Shown here one piece after another: positions 57,094 to 64,000 of a stretch of DNA of 64,000 bases. The number at the start of each line of letters is the position of its first letter. Positions within the stretch are counted from its first letter, which is position 1. The DNA comes from Herbinix sp. (GTDB taxonomy: Bacteria; Bacillota; Clostridia; Lachnospirales; Lachnospiraceae). The notes below the pieces were generated by a model that did no database searches, was not told where the DNA came from, and saw only the letters and a program-made list of their open reading frames with translations. The stretch lies in assembly GCA_029256105.1 (NCBI GenBank), contig JAQSYO010000006.1, forward strand, positions 124,001 to 188,000, in the 5' to 3' direction. A program made the translations under genes and the position numbers.

Positions 57094-59049
57094 TCATGGA
57101 GATGAATAATTCAAGTCTTCTATTGTTCTAATGCTGGCTCCAGAAGGTAGTGCCCCCATAACAACTTTTTCCCAAGGTGCTCCTAATACGGAATCTAGAA
57201 TAACGATTGCTCCTTTGTCTTCCCGTGTTCTAATTAATCTCCCACATCCTTGCTTTAATTTAAGCCCCATTTCAGGATAATCTACTGCGATGACTGGATC
57301 TAATCCTCGTTCCCTTGCCTCTTTTCGTTGCATTTCAGTGAAAGGATCTTGTGAAGGAAAAGGTAACTGCCAAACGACAAGCATTGTTAGTGCGTCACCA
57401 GGCACGTCGATTCCTTCCCAAAAATTAGTACCAATCAATACCGATGTTTCCATCTCTCTAAACTTTCGAACAAGATAACCTCTATCCCCTTCATCTTCAC
57501 ATAAAACCTCGAAAGGTAACTGGTACCCCCTTAATTTCCTTCTGATTTTTCGAACTTCCTGCAGTGAATTTGTAAGCACTAGAGCTCGTCCCCCATTTTG
57601 ATTTAGTAAAGATATTAATTTTTCAATACCTTGGGTATAGCTATCTTTAATCCTATTTGATGGATGGGTCAAATAGACAACAACTTGTTTTTCTAAATCA
57701 AAGGGACTTCCCACCGTAGATTTGGATGGCTTTTTTAACCCTAGTGTTCGTATAAAATAGCTAAAATCGCCTTCGTTACTTAAGGTTGCAGAGGTAAACA
57801 CCACCGGTAATCCCTTCTCGAATAAATTCTGATTCAACCTTTCATTTAGATTTCTAGGAACAACCAAAAAGCTACCATCCCGATGATCAACCCAAGTGAT
57901 CGCATCTGTACTTTTATTTCTGCAGAATCTGTCTAATGCACTTATGGCTCTTTCAATTTGACCTTCATATGCTTGTATTTGACTTATTGATAAAGACTCA
58001 AAATATAGTTCTTGTTCAATTTGAATCTCAAGAAGAAGATGATCTAATGACTTTTGAAAGGTATTCGCTGCTTTCAATAAGGTATCGTTGATCCGCAGAG
58101 ATAGTCGTTCAGAACGTTCATCTGCTATGACAGAGCTTTCCAGATATGCAAAAAAATCACCAGCAGCTTGTTCCATGGCAAGCGTTGTTGAACTTAATGA
58201 AACCCTAGCTCCCTGTATTTCTTCAAGAGAGAGGATCATACTATCTATCTCTTCCTTATTAATTTGTTGGCCAGCCTGCATGGCGGCGGGAAGCAATATC
58301 TTATGTCCCTCATCGAAAATGACAGCTGAATAACTTGGTAGTATAGGCAATTTCCCATTCGCAATTCTATCCTCTCGTGTCCATAAGTCATGAAAAAAGA
58401 TATCATGATCTACAATAATTAAATCTTTCGAAGGTCTATAATGCTCTCTTGCCTTAACAAGTTTGCAAAAGCCACGGTTCAAACAGATATCACAAGCCAT
58501 TGATTCATTCCACCCAATCAACTTCCAGACACGGTCCGGTATGGTCGGTATTTCTGAACGTTCCCCCATATTTGTTTTCGTTATCCACTGATTAATCTCC
58601 TTCGACATCGTGTTAAAATCTTCATCATTTTCATTTACTCGAACATCACAGATATACTGACGAGGATCTTTTGCCATTCGTGCATCTATCTCTAATCCAA
58701 GAAGCCTAGAAAGCTTTCTAATATCTCCCTCGTCTCCGGCAAGTTGTTCTTGAAGTGCTGTGGTGGCACAAGCAATTACTACAGGCTTCCCACTAAAGCG
58801 AGCATAGGCAATTGCTGAAAGTAAATATGCAAATGTTTTACCTGTACCAAGTCCTGCTTCCGCTAAGTGGATTTCTTTATTACAAATCGCGTCAGCAAGT
58901 TGAAACGCCGTATATATTTGTTCCTCCCTAACTTCATATCCGTGTTCCGGAAGGATATCATAAAAAACATCACCTATCCAATTACCTAAATTTACTTGAA
59001 ATTCTTCTTTACTTTTATAATCAAAGGGTTCCTTAATCCTCGCACACAT
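57094..59049 (-). CDS. dinG: DinG/XPD-type ATP-dependent DNA helicase with Fe-S cysteines
   Basis: A 651-residue superfamily 2 helicase. Walker A is GLGTGKT (66-72) and the Walker B box is SAVIFDEGHKIL. Four cysteines between them (C134, C186, C189, C195) match the iron-sulfur cluster that XPD/DinG enzymes use to split duplexes. C-terminal motifs include VVFTSATLSN, VLIGTNFWEGIDVPGD and LKQGCGRLIRTREDKGAIVILD. It unwinds DNA 5' to 3' during repair or replication-transcription conflict. AGGAGGG precedes the ATG at the proper spacing. There is no fused exonuclease. Confidence 0.9.
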   Translation of the reverse strand: MCARIKEPFDYKSKEEFQVNLGNWIGDVFYDILPEHGYEVREEQIYTAFQLADAICNKEIHLAEAGLGTGKTFAYLLSAIAYARFSGKPVVIACATTALQEQLAGDEGDIRKLSRLLGLEIDARMAKDPRQYICDVRVNENDEDFNTMSKEINQWITKTNMGERSEIPTIPDRVWKLIGWNESMACDICLNRGFCKLVKAREHYRPSKDLIIVDHDIFFHDLWTREDRIANGKLPILPSYSAVIFDEGHKILLPAAMQAGQQINKEEIDSMILSLEEIQGARVSLSSTTLAMEQAAGDFFAYLESSVIADERSERLSLRINDTLLKAANTFQKSLDHLLLEIQIEQELYFESLSISQIQAYEGQIERAISALDRFCRNKSTDAITWVDHRDGSFLVVPRNLNERLNQNLFEKGLPVVFTSATLSNEGDFSYFIRTLGLKKPSKSTVGSPFDLEKQVVVYLTHPSNRIKDSYTQGIEKLISLLNQNGGRALVLTNSLQEVRKIRRKLRGYQLPFEVLCEDEGDRGYLVRKFREMETSVLIGTNFWEGIDVPGDALTMLVVWQLPFPSQDPFTEMQRKEARERGLDPVIAVDYPEMGLKLKQGCGRLIRTREDKGAIVILDSVLGAPWEKVVMGALPSGASIRTIEDLNYSSP

Positions 59050-59081
59050 GTTTCTTTCCCTCCTAGATTGCTATGCATATT

Positions 59082-59259
59082 TTATCTAAAATCCATTATT
59101 AATAAATGTCCACCTACCTTTAGAACATCACATAATTTGGATTTTAGTGTTAACAAAATATTCACGAATAACAACTGATGATACCTTTGCAATTTGGACT
59201 CTTTCAGAGGTGTCATATATCTTAGCTATCATTTCAAACTTATCCGTATTTCCCATCAT
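59082..59259 (-). pseudogene. decayed class I SAM-methyltransferase with internal deletion
   Basis: The frame from ATG 59259 encodes NTDKFEMIAKIYDTSERVQI, a typical methyltransferase N-terminus, and stops at 59128 after 43 codons. Immediately downstream, in another frame, DVLKVGGHLLIMDF is encoded before a stop at 59082-59084. That is the late motif of the same family ('LKPGGHLLIxDF'). The SAM-binding middle (DxGxGxG) is missing, so most of the gene has been lost by deletion. GGAG lies near the original start. Confidence 0.7.
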
Positions 59260-59443
59260 TACCACTCCATCTAACTTAATAAAAGTACCTAAATCTTATA
59301 ATAATATAAAAAATAGAATTATATTCTATCAAAGCATTCGTATTTAGTCCACATTTATATTATTCTTTATGAAATAACAAAACCTCAGTATGCAATGATA
59401 ACACTTTGTTTTTTTGCTATAGAAAGCATCAGGAAATAAAAGA

Positions 59444-59472
59444 GGCTATGCTTTCTATAAAGAAAACATAGC
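59444..59472 (-). terminator. terminator of the DUF1398 gene
   Basis: ggctatg (59444-59450) pairs with catagcc (59466-59472), extended inside by cttt/aaag-type pairs. The minus strand continues TCTTTTATTT. It lies 27 bases past the stop codon. Confidence 0.75.
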
Positions 59473-59498
59473 CCTTATGTTTCTGCCTAAACGTAGCT

Positions 59499-59891
59499 TT
59501 AGACGGAAGGTATTGTTTCAACAATTACTGCATTCTCTTGTAAATCATAGTAACTACATGTCATCTTCTCTAAATCTGATATCCATTTATAGACACCAGC
59601 TTGAGCTATCTCATTGCAAAATGTCGCAAAATCAGACTCACCAATTTGATTTCTCTTCAATGCTGCTAAAGCTGTCTCCTGGCAAGAAAAATCACCGATT
59701 TTAACATTTACGGGACTACTCTGACTTTCAATTTGGTCACCATTTTTGTTTACATATAGTATCTGTCCTGTTCTTAAATCATAAGTATTAGTCACCATAC
59801 CCATTAATCGAAACTCTCTTATAAGTTTTGGGAAGTCTGGACCCGTATATTTCTTATGAGCCTCGTGTATTGCTTGTAAAGTAAACTCCAT
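59499..59891 (-). CDS. DUF1398 family protein
   Basis: A 130-residue soluble protein: MEFTLQAIHEAHKKYTGPDFPKLIREFRLMGMVTNTYDL, then FSCQETALAALKRNQIGESDFATFCNEIAQAGVYKWISDL and YYDLQENAVIVETIP. This is the pattern of DUF1398, sometimes labelled phage envelope protein without experimental basis; its function is unknown. No phage genes are nearby. GGGAG lies before the ATG. It is a single gene. Confidence 0.8.
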   Translation of the reverse strand: MEFTLQAIHEAHKKYTGPDFPKLIREFRLMGMVTNTYDLRTGQILYVNKNGDQIESQSSPVNVKIGDFSCQETALAALKRNQIGESDFATFCNEIAQAGVYKWISDLEKMTCSYYDLQENAVIVETIPSV

Positions 59892-60207
59892 TTAATCATC
59901 TCCCTTTAATTCAATCAAAATAGTATACTTCCGTCCTCATTAATCCTATCCTGAACCTCATTTGCATTTAAAGATACAAAAAAGCACCCTGATAATCATT
60001 CTTGGAGGAGTGAATCTCACATACTACATATCACATTTTCTCTTAATTTAATTATTTCTGATTACTCCTTAGAATAATATATAGAATAACGCACCAGGCT
60101 TGACAACAGTATGTCATATTTTAAAATAATCAATTATACCTTATAGCCAAGAGCGTAGTCCCTTGTCTATCTGATATCCATATTCCGTATTAGAACCTTA
60201 AATCAGT
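59892..60207. other. intergenic region without recognisable features
   Basis: About 316 bases between the DUF1398 gene and the YdeI-like gene. It should contain the DUF1398 promoter. I see no gene, hairpin or repeat worth naming. Confidence 0.5.
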
Positions 60208-60779
60208 TTAATAATCCAATAGCCTACCGCTATCATGCCAATCCCCGTACATTTGATTGTCTCTTGTATTCTTTATAAATTTTTCTAATCGGTGCGTATA
60301 TAACTCCATATCTTTATGTTCCCTTTGAATTGTGTCAATTCGTATGCGTCTATATAATTCAGGAAACCCCATAAAATTGTCATAAACCTGAGGATCTTCT
60401 TTTAATCGCTGATCGATCAATGGATCAATTACAAATGCTTCTCGCTTCATTTCTGGCAGTACCTTTCTTCCCGCATCCGTCATAAGTTCTAATTTCTCCA
60501 AACGTCGTACCCGTTCCTTATTTAATTCCGTCCAAGATGTTTTTTGTGCTCGCGGAGATAGTCGTTGTGCCAATTGTTCTTCCGATATTTTTTTTTAATT
60601 CCATCAATCCATCCAAAGCACAACGCTTCTTCAACAGCATCCAGATATAATATCGTATCAGGTTTCGAAGTTATACTCACGAGAATCCAACAATACCCTT
60701 CATTTAAGTGATTTTCCTTTAACCACTCCCGCAACATTTCTCTAGTATTCAGGTATAATAAATTATCTATTTTCATCAT
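60208..60779 (-). pseudogene. YdeI/OmpD-associated family protein, interrupted by a frameshift at an A9 tract
   Basis: The upstream part (ATG 60779, GAGGAG before it) encodes EMLREWLKENHLNEGYCWIL and EEALCFGWIDGIKK. The downstream part, in another frame, continues ISEEQLAQRLSPRAQKTSWTELNKERVRRLEKL. Joined, they give a typical YdeI-family protein of about 190 residues. The frames meet at nine A (60596-60588 on the minus strand); ten would restore the frame. It is either a recent one-base loss, a sequencing error, or a gene rescued by slippage. YdeI-like proteins are linked to peptide or bacteriocin tolerance. Confidence 0.8.
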
Positions 60780-60948
60780 CAGCTCTCCTCAATATACATA
60801 TTCTAAACCAGTTAATTCACTATCCTTCTAGTTAAACATTAAATCAGAGTTGCCTTCAAAAGTAAATACTTTTCACGCAACTCTGGAAATATAACATATG
60901 TAACAGTAACCATTTATCCGGTAACTTATTAATACTTAAAAATTGTTA

Positions 60949-60977
60949 TTGACACAGCAAAGCTCATCCTATATAAT
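60949..60977 (+). promoter_or_regulatory. consensus promoter of the rrf2 gene
   Basis: TTGACA (60949-60954) and TATAAT (60972-60977) are both perfect and are separated by exactly 17 bases. The predicted start of transcription is near 60984, just before the operator-like TACAGTCTGTA. Confidence 0.85.
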
Positions 60978-60987
60978 TATAGACAAA

Positions 60988-60998
60988 TACAGTCTGTA
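60988..60998. promoter_or_regulatory. putative Rrf2 operator, copy 1
   Basis: TACAGTCTGTA, a near-perfect palindrome, lies just after the predicted transcription start of the rrf2 gene. An identical copy lies before the neighbouring methyltransferase gene, so Rrf2 self-repression is likely. Confidence 0.7.
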
Positions 60999-61019
60999 AT
61001 GTCTTTATGGAGGATTGCT

Positions 61020-61400
61020 ATGAAGTATACGAAAGCAACGAATTATGCTTTACATTTAATGGCCTATTTCGTTCAGCAAGAAGGCAAAGACAATTTAAGT
61101 CTTCAGCCTTTGGCTAGTCACATGAATATATCACCTACCTACCTGTCCAAGATACTAACTCAATTAGTCAAGGCGGACCTTATTCAGTCTACACCTGGAG
61201 TAAATGGAGGTTATAGTCTTAGAAAACCTAAGACTGAAATTAGTTTTTATGACGTCATTCAAGCAATTGAAGGTAGCGGAGCGTTATTCTCTTGTGAAAT
61301 GTACGAGAATCGTGCTTGCCACATAGAAATGGTTATGAGAGACGCCGAAGAAAAAATGGTGAACCACCTTAAAGAAAAACGTATTTATGACATTGTATAA
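61020..61400 (+). CDS. Rrf2-family transcriptional regulator
   Basis: A 126-residue regulator: MKYTKATNYALHLMAYF, the winged helix LSLQPLASHMNISPTYLSKILTQLVKADLIQSTPGVNGGYSLRKP, then YDVIQAIEGSGALFSCEMYENRACHIEMVM. Only two Cys (SCEMYENRAC) lie in the sensor loop instead of the three that hold Fe-S in IscR/NsrR, so a cluster is unlikely and thiol sensing is possible. ATG at 61020 follows GGAGG. A perfect promoter and an operator-like motif precede it; the methyltransferase downstream shares that motif. Confidence 0.93.
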   Translation: MKYTKATNYALHLMAYFVQQEGKDNLSLQPLASHMNISPTYLSKILTQLVKADLIQSTPGVNGGYSLRKPKTEISFYDVIQAIEGSGALFSCEMYENRACHIEMVMRDAEEKMVNHLKEKRIYDIV

Positions 61401-61459
61401 AAATGAGTTAGAAAAATAAACAGTTAAACTGCTCATTTTTTGGAGTAATTATAGATATT

Positions 61460-61470
61460 TACAGTCTGTA
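61460..61470. promoter_or_regulatory. putative Rrf2 operator, copy 2
   Basis: An identical TACAGTCTGTA lies 27 bases before the methyltransferase start codon. It sits in a wider context shared with copy 1 (AATTATAGA upstream of both). Confidence 0.7.
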
Positions 61471-61496
61471 TTATATATTATAGGAGGTGTCTAATT

Positions 61497-62129
61497 ATGA
61501 ATCACATGCATCATTATAACCATCCGGATCAAAATTTTTCAAACAAAATTGCCTTTTTAGATAGCAAGCAAAGGGAGCGTCTCATTCCACCGGAAGCACT
61601 TATTAGCCAAATGCCAATTCAAAAAAATCATACTTTACTCGATGTTGGTGCTGGCTCAGGTTTTTTTACAATTCCTATGGCTGAAAGTACATCTAGCAAA
61701 GTGTACGCTATGGATCCTGATCGACGTATGCTCAGCGTTATAGAAGAAAAGGCTATGGAAAAAGGACTTACTAATATTGAACTGATACCAGATTATATTG
61801 AAAACTTAAGCATTCAAAATAACAGTATTGATTTTGTTATGGCATCTTTAATACTTCACGAAGTAAGTTCACTGACAAAAGCACTCTCAACTATATTTGA
61901 GGTATTAAAAGCAGGAGGTCACTTGTTATGTATGGAGTATGAAAAGGATGACTTGATAATTGAAGGACCACCAATGTCCATTCGTATTGGCTCAGAGGAA
62001 CTCGAAAGAGTATTGTTATTAAGTGGTTTTGACATTGTGAAAAAGACTAATATTAATGACGCCATATATACTATCTTAGCAGTTAAAAAGGAGAATCCCC
62101 ACCTAGTTTCCGATTTTCCAAAAACTTAA
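61497..62129 (+). CDS. class I SAM-dependent methyltransferase
   Basis: A 210-residue methyltransferase: motif I LLDVGAGSGFFTIPMAE, acidic motif II KVYAMDPDRRMLSVI, motif IV IDFVMASLILHEV and late motif VLKAGGHLLCMEYE. The N-terminus is His-rich (MNHMHHYNH), which may bind metal. AGGAGGTG, a perfect site, precedes the ATG. It shares an operator with the rrf2 gene just upstream and is likely controlled by it; the substrate is unknown, though thiol or metalloid methylation would fit the regulator type. Confidence 0.9.
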   Translation: MNHMHHYNHPDQNFSNKIAFLDSKQRERLIPPEALISQMPIQKNHTLLDVGAGSGFFTIPMAESTSSKVYAMDPDRRMLSVIEEKAMEKGLTNIELIPDYIENLSIQNNSIDFVMASLILHEVSSLTKALSTIFEVLKAGGHLLCMEYEKDDLIIEGPPMSIRIGSEELERVLLLSGFDIVKKTNINDAIYTILAVKKENPHLVSDFPKT

Positions 62130-62141
62130 TCTGTGGGGATT
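62094..62141 (-). terminator. terminator of the cotJ operon, overlapping the methyltransferase 3' end
   Basis: AATCCCCAC (62094-62102) pairs perfectly with GTGGGGATT (62133-62141). On the minus strand the stem is followed by CTCCTTTTTAA. It starts 8 bases beyond the cotJC stop and lies partly inside the convergent gene. Confidence 0.6.
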
Positions 62142-62148
62142 ATCATAG

Positions 62149-62766
62149 TTATAATTTGCCGTGGAACATTTCTTTATCAAATTCTGGGTTAAAATAGTAG
62201 AAGTTTTTACTGTCCAATTTATCCTTTGTCTTCTCCAAGGCTTCTCCAAATCTTTGGAAGTGGACGATTTCTCTGCTCCTGAGAAACTTTAATGGTTCTT
62301 GGATTTCAGGGTCAGGAATCATTCGAAGTAAATTGTCATATACGGTTCTAGCTTTTTGTTCTGCAGCAAGATTTTCTGTCAGATCGGTTATAGCATCTCC
62401 TTTGGACTGAAATTCAATAGCTGTAAAGGGTAGCGATGATGCTGCCTGAGGCCACAGGGCCGTGGTATGATCAATATAATAAGCGTCAAATCCAGCTTCT
62501 TTTGCCTGTTCAATCGTTAGATTCTTAGTCAGCTGATATACCATGGCACAGATGATCTCCATATGCGCCAATTCCTCCGTACCAATGTCCGTTAACAAAC
62601 CTCCAACTTCTTTTATAGGCATGGTATAACGCTGTGACAAATACCGCATAGATGCGGACAATTCTCCATCCGGCCCTCCATACTGACTGATAATGAGTCG
62701 CGCTGACTTCGGACAGGTCGTAGTTATTTTCACCGGATATTGTAGTCGTTTTTCATAAATCCACAT
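62149..62766 (-). CDS. cotJC: CotJC spore coat protein, manganese-catalase family
   Basis: A 205-residue protein, MWIYEKRLQYPVKI ... SQYGGPDGELSASMRYLSQRYTMP, then DIGTEELAHMEIICAMVYQLT with the Glu and His ligands of the dimanganese site, LAAEQKARTVYDNLLRMIPDPEI and SREIVHFQRFGEAL. CotJC joins CotJA/CotJB in the spore coat and may remove hydrogen peroxide. Its ATG directly abuts the stop codon of the fused cotJAB gene, indicating coupling. Length matches the family. Confidence 0.95.
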   Translation of the reverse strand: MWIYEKRLQYPVKITTTCPKSARLIISQYGGPDGELSASMRYLSQRYTMPIKEVGGLLTDIGTEELAHMEIICAMVYQLTKNLTIEQAKEAGFDAYYIDHTTALWPQAASSLPFTAIEFQSKGDAITDLTENLAAEQKARTVYDNLLRMIPDPEIQEPLKFLRSREIVHFQRFGEALEKTKDKLDSKNFYYFNPEFDKEMFHGKL

Positions 62767-63228
62767 TTAAACACACGCTCCTTCCCAAGGCATCGGCCCA
62801 TCTTGCCAACAGAAGCTTACCTCATCTTCCTTCATACAGTATGGCAGGCAAAGTCTTGTAAGTGGGTAAAATTCCTGCGCAAACTGTTTTCTAAGTTCCG
62901 CATATTCCTTTATTTTTTGATGATACAGTTGGATTGCCTGTGCATCCTTATCATGGGTATCCAGATAAAGTGTCAGATCATCTAAAAAAAAACTAATTTG
63001 ATTGATCTTCGTCATTAGCTGTTCCCTGTCGGTCTGCTCCTTCGTCTTTTTTGCTACTTCTGTCTTGGATGCAATCGGATTCTTACTTTCCAACACCGAG
63101 TTTGCCGCAAAAAACGGTTTGTTCAGATCATAGAAAATAGTACCGATATTTAAAGCTTCTTCCTCACTGTACAATTTGCCCCATTCCTGAATCGGTATAT
63201 TTGCAATCGCCAAATAATTTTCAGACAT
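62767..63228 (-). CDS. fused CotJA-CotJB spore coat protein
   Basis: A 153-residue protein. The N-terminal part (1-45; YLAIANIPIQEWGKLYSEEEALNIGTIFYDLNKPF) matches CotJA. After a Lys/Thr-rich linker the C-terminal part (about 65-153; REQLMTKINQISFFLDDLTLYLDTHDKDAQAI ... MPWEGACV) matches CotJB. In Bacillus and most clostridia these are two genes. ATG at 63228 is chosen because AAGGAG lies 7 bases upstream, and in-frame ATG 63267 has no site. With cotJC it forms a two-gene sporulation operon, expected to be controlled by sigma-E, although I could not find a clear sigma-E promoter. Confidence 0.88.
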   Translation of the reverse strand: MSENYLAIANIPIQEWGKLYSEEEALNIGTIFYDLNKPFFAANSVLESKNPIASKTEVAKKTKEQTDREQLMTKINQISFFLDDLTLYLDTHDKDAQAIQLYHQKIKEYAELRKQFAQEFYPLTRLCLPYCMKEDEVSFCWQDGPMPWEGACV

Positions 63229-63465
63229 AATAAACTCCTTTCTTGTAAATACTACATTTGTAATCAAATACTTCTTTTAAAATATTATTTTACATACTTA
63301 GTATCTGCAAATAAGGAGTTTTTATAGTGGAAATCGCTGCATTTTATGCTTGTTCAAGACGTTAGTAAATCCATTTTTATGATACTACTATCTCCATTGA
63401 GGATACAAAAAATTGAGGATAGTGATAATGGGAATATGGCGGCAGGGACGTTTTATTTTTAAATT

Positions 63466-64000
63466 TTACTTCACAGATACATATTCGTTTCCTTCTATAT
63501 AAAACCTCCAAGGATAATCTTTGGCTTCCTCAGCATAGTCAATTCCCACGCGTTTTGTTTCTATTATGTTAAATTTCTCGCTTATACCTTCCTCAAAATA
63601 CATGATATCGCCACACAAATCCATACCGTTGAAGCTTCTGTTTATTGATAGTGCACCACATAATTTCCCAGGGCCGTTTGTTAAGCCCTTACATTGACTT
63701 TTTGTCAACTGCTCGTATGATTTTCCAAATCTCCTTTGTGCCATCCACTCAGTTCCTTCCAAAGGTTCAACGGCTCTTACTAAAACTGCCTGCGGGATTC
63801 CCCGTTCTCTTGTTATTACATTGAAACAGTGATACATTCCGTAGATCATAAACACATAGGAACACCCCGGTTCTCCATACATGACCTCTACTCTGGGTGT
63901 CCTTTTTCCGCCATAAGAATGTGCTGCTTTATCTTCGATGCCCATATATGCCTCTGCTTCGACAATCTTAACCTTAATTCTTTGCCCGTCTATTTCGTGT
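63466..64000 (-). CDS. 3-methyladenine DNA glycosylase (MPG/AAG type), partial
   Basis: The frame remains open to the right edge, so the N-terminus is missing; about 178 residues are seen. Motifs: KIVEAEAYMGIEDKAAHSYGGKRTPR (with the catalytic Glu), YVFMIYGMYHCFNVITRERGIPQAVLVRAVEP, CKGLTNGPGKLCGALSI and a final KDYPWRFYIEGNEYVS. These are typical of the alkyladenine glycosylase family, which removes alkylated bases in base excision repair. The ATG at 63945 is internal, since codons upstream match the family. Confidence 0.93.
   Translation of the reverse strand, partial: HEIDGQRIKVKIVEAEAYMGIEDKAAHSYGGKRTPRVEVMYGEPGCSYVFMIYGMYHCFNVITRERGIPQAVLVRAVEPLEGTEWMAQRRFGKSYEQLTKSQCKGLTNGPGKLCGALSINRSFNGMDLCGDIMYFEEGISEKFNIIETKRVGIDYAEEAKDYPWRFYIEGNEYVSVK

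Noticed and set aside
63230-63400. Sigma-E promoter for the cotJ operon
   Set aside because: One is expected, and GCATA occurs upstream, but no matching -10 at the correct spacing could be found.

Overview
The window is AT-rich, low-GC DNA from a spore-forming, plant-polysaccharide-degrading Firmicute. The best guess is a Lachnospiraceae/Clostridium-type anaerobe near Lachnoclostridium phytofermentans. That placement is inferred from the gene set and style: a T-box leader, strong AGGAGG-type ribosome binding sites, frequent TTG/GTG starts, cotJ spore-coat genes, GH43 and GH130 enzymes and a ChvE/MmsAB sugar transporter. No phage, insertion sequence, CRISPR array or rRNA is visible; the one tRNA is an initiator tRNA-Met.

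Layout. 0-5 kb: a GH43 glycosidase running off the left edge, an endonuclease IV-like TIM barrel, a glycosyltransferase/TPR protein and YaaA. 5-13 kb: a DEAD-box RNA helicase, tRNA-fMet, an AraC-VOC fusion regulator, a transglutaminase-like protein, a formate/nitrite channel with a well-placed Crp/Fnr-type site, NudC, a rhomboid protease and an MBL-fold hydrolase beside an octamer repeat tract. 13-23 kb: an unrecognised 943-residue zinc-ribbon protein, a cupin, an alanine aminotransferase under an Ala-specific T-box, an FkbM methyltransferase, MsrB and a TraB-like membrane protein. 23-30.7 kb: a TetM/EF-G-like GTPase fused to a YacP/Rae1-type NYN nuclease, a DMT exporter, a holin-like membrane protein, a BBE flavoprotein and a stand-alone RsmH paralogue.

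30.8-37.7 kb is a monosaccharide uptake locus. chvE-mmsA-mmsB lies divergent from a DeoR regulator and an extra sugar-type ABC ATPase; the shared intergenic region has DeoR-like direct repeats, and a long hairpin separates the binding-protein gene from the ATPase gene. 38-41.5 kb: a DUF3089 hydrolase, a second GH43 and an SDR. 41.8-46.6 kb: an apparently translationally coupled trio of an ICMT-like membrane methyltransferase, a GH3-family acyl-acid amido synthetase and a multi-TM receptor with a degenerate GGDEF and an intact HD-GYP domain. This is the best candidate for an undescribed system: a small-molecule signal maker plus a c-di-GMP-degrading receptor.

46.9-64 kb: TspO, a lipoprotein beside a two-component system, a PQQ-dehydrogenase-like propeller, GH130, two regulators, a GyrI-like/unknown pair beside a WYL regulator, a DinG-type helicase, a decayed methyltransferase gene, a DUF1398 protein, a YdeI-like gene split at an A9 tract, an Rrf2 regulator and a methyltransferase sharing one operator motif, a cotJ operon with cotJA and cotJB fused, and a 3-methyladenine DNA glycosylase running off the right edge.

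Most genes are single units or short operons separated by strong intrinsic terminators, many of them bidirectional between convergent genes. Family assignments come from motifs read by eye; no database search was run.
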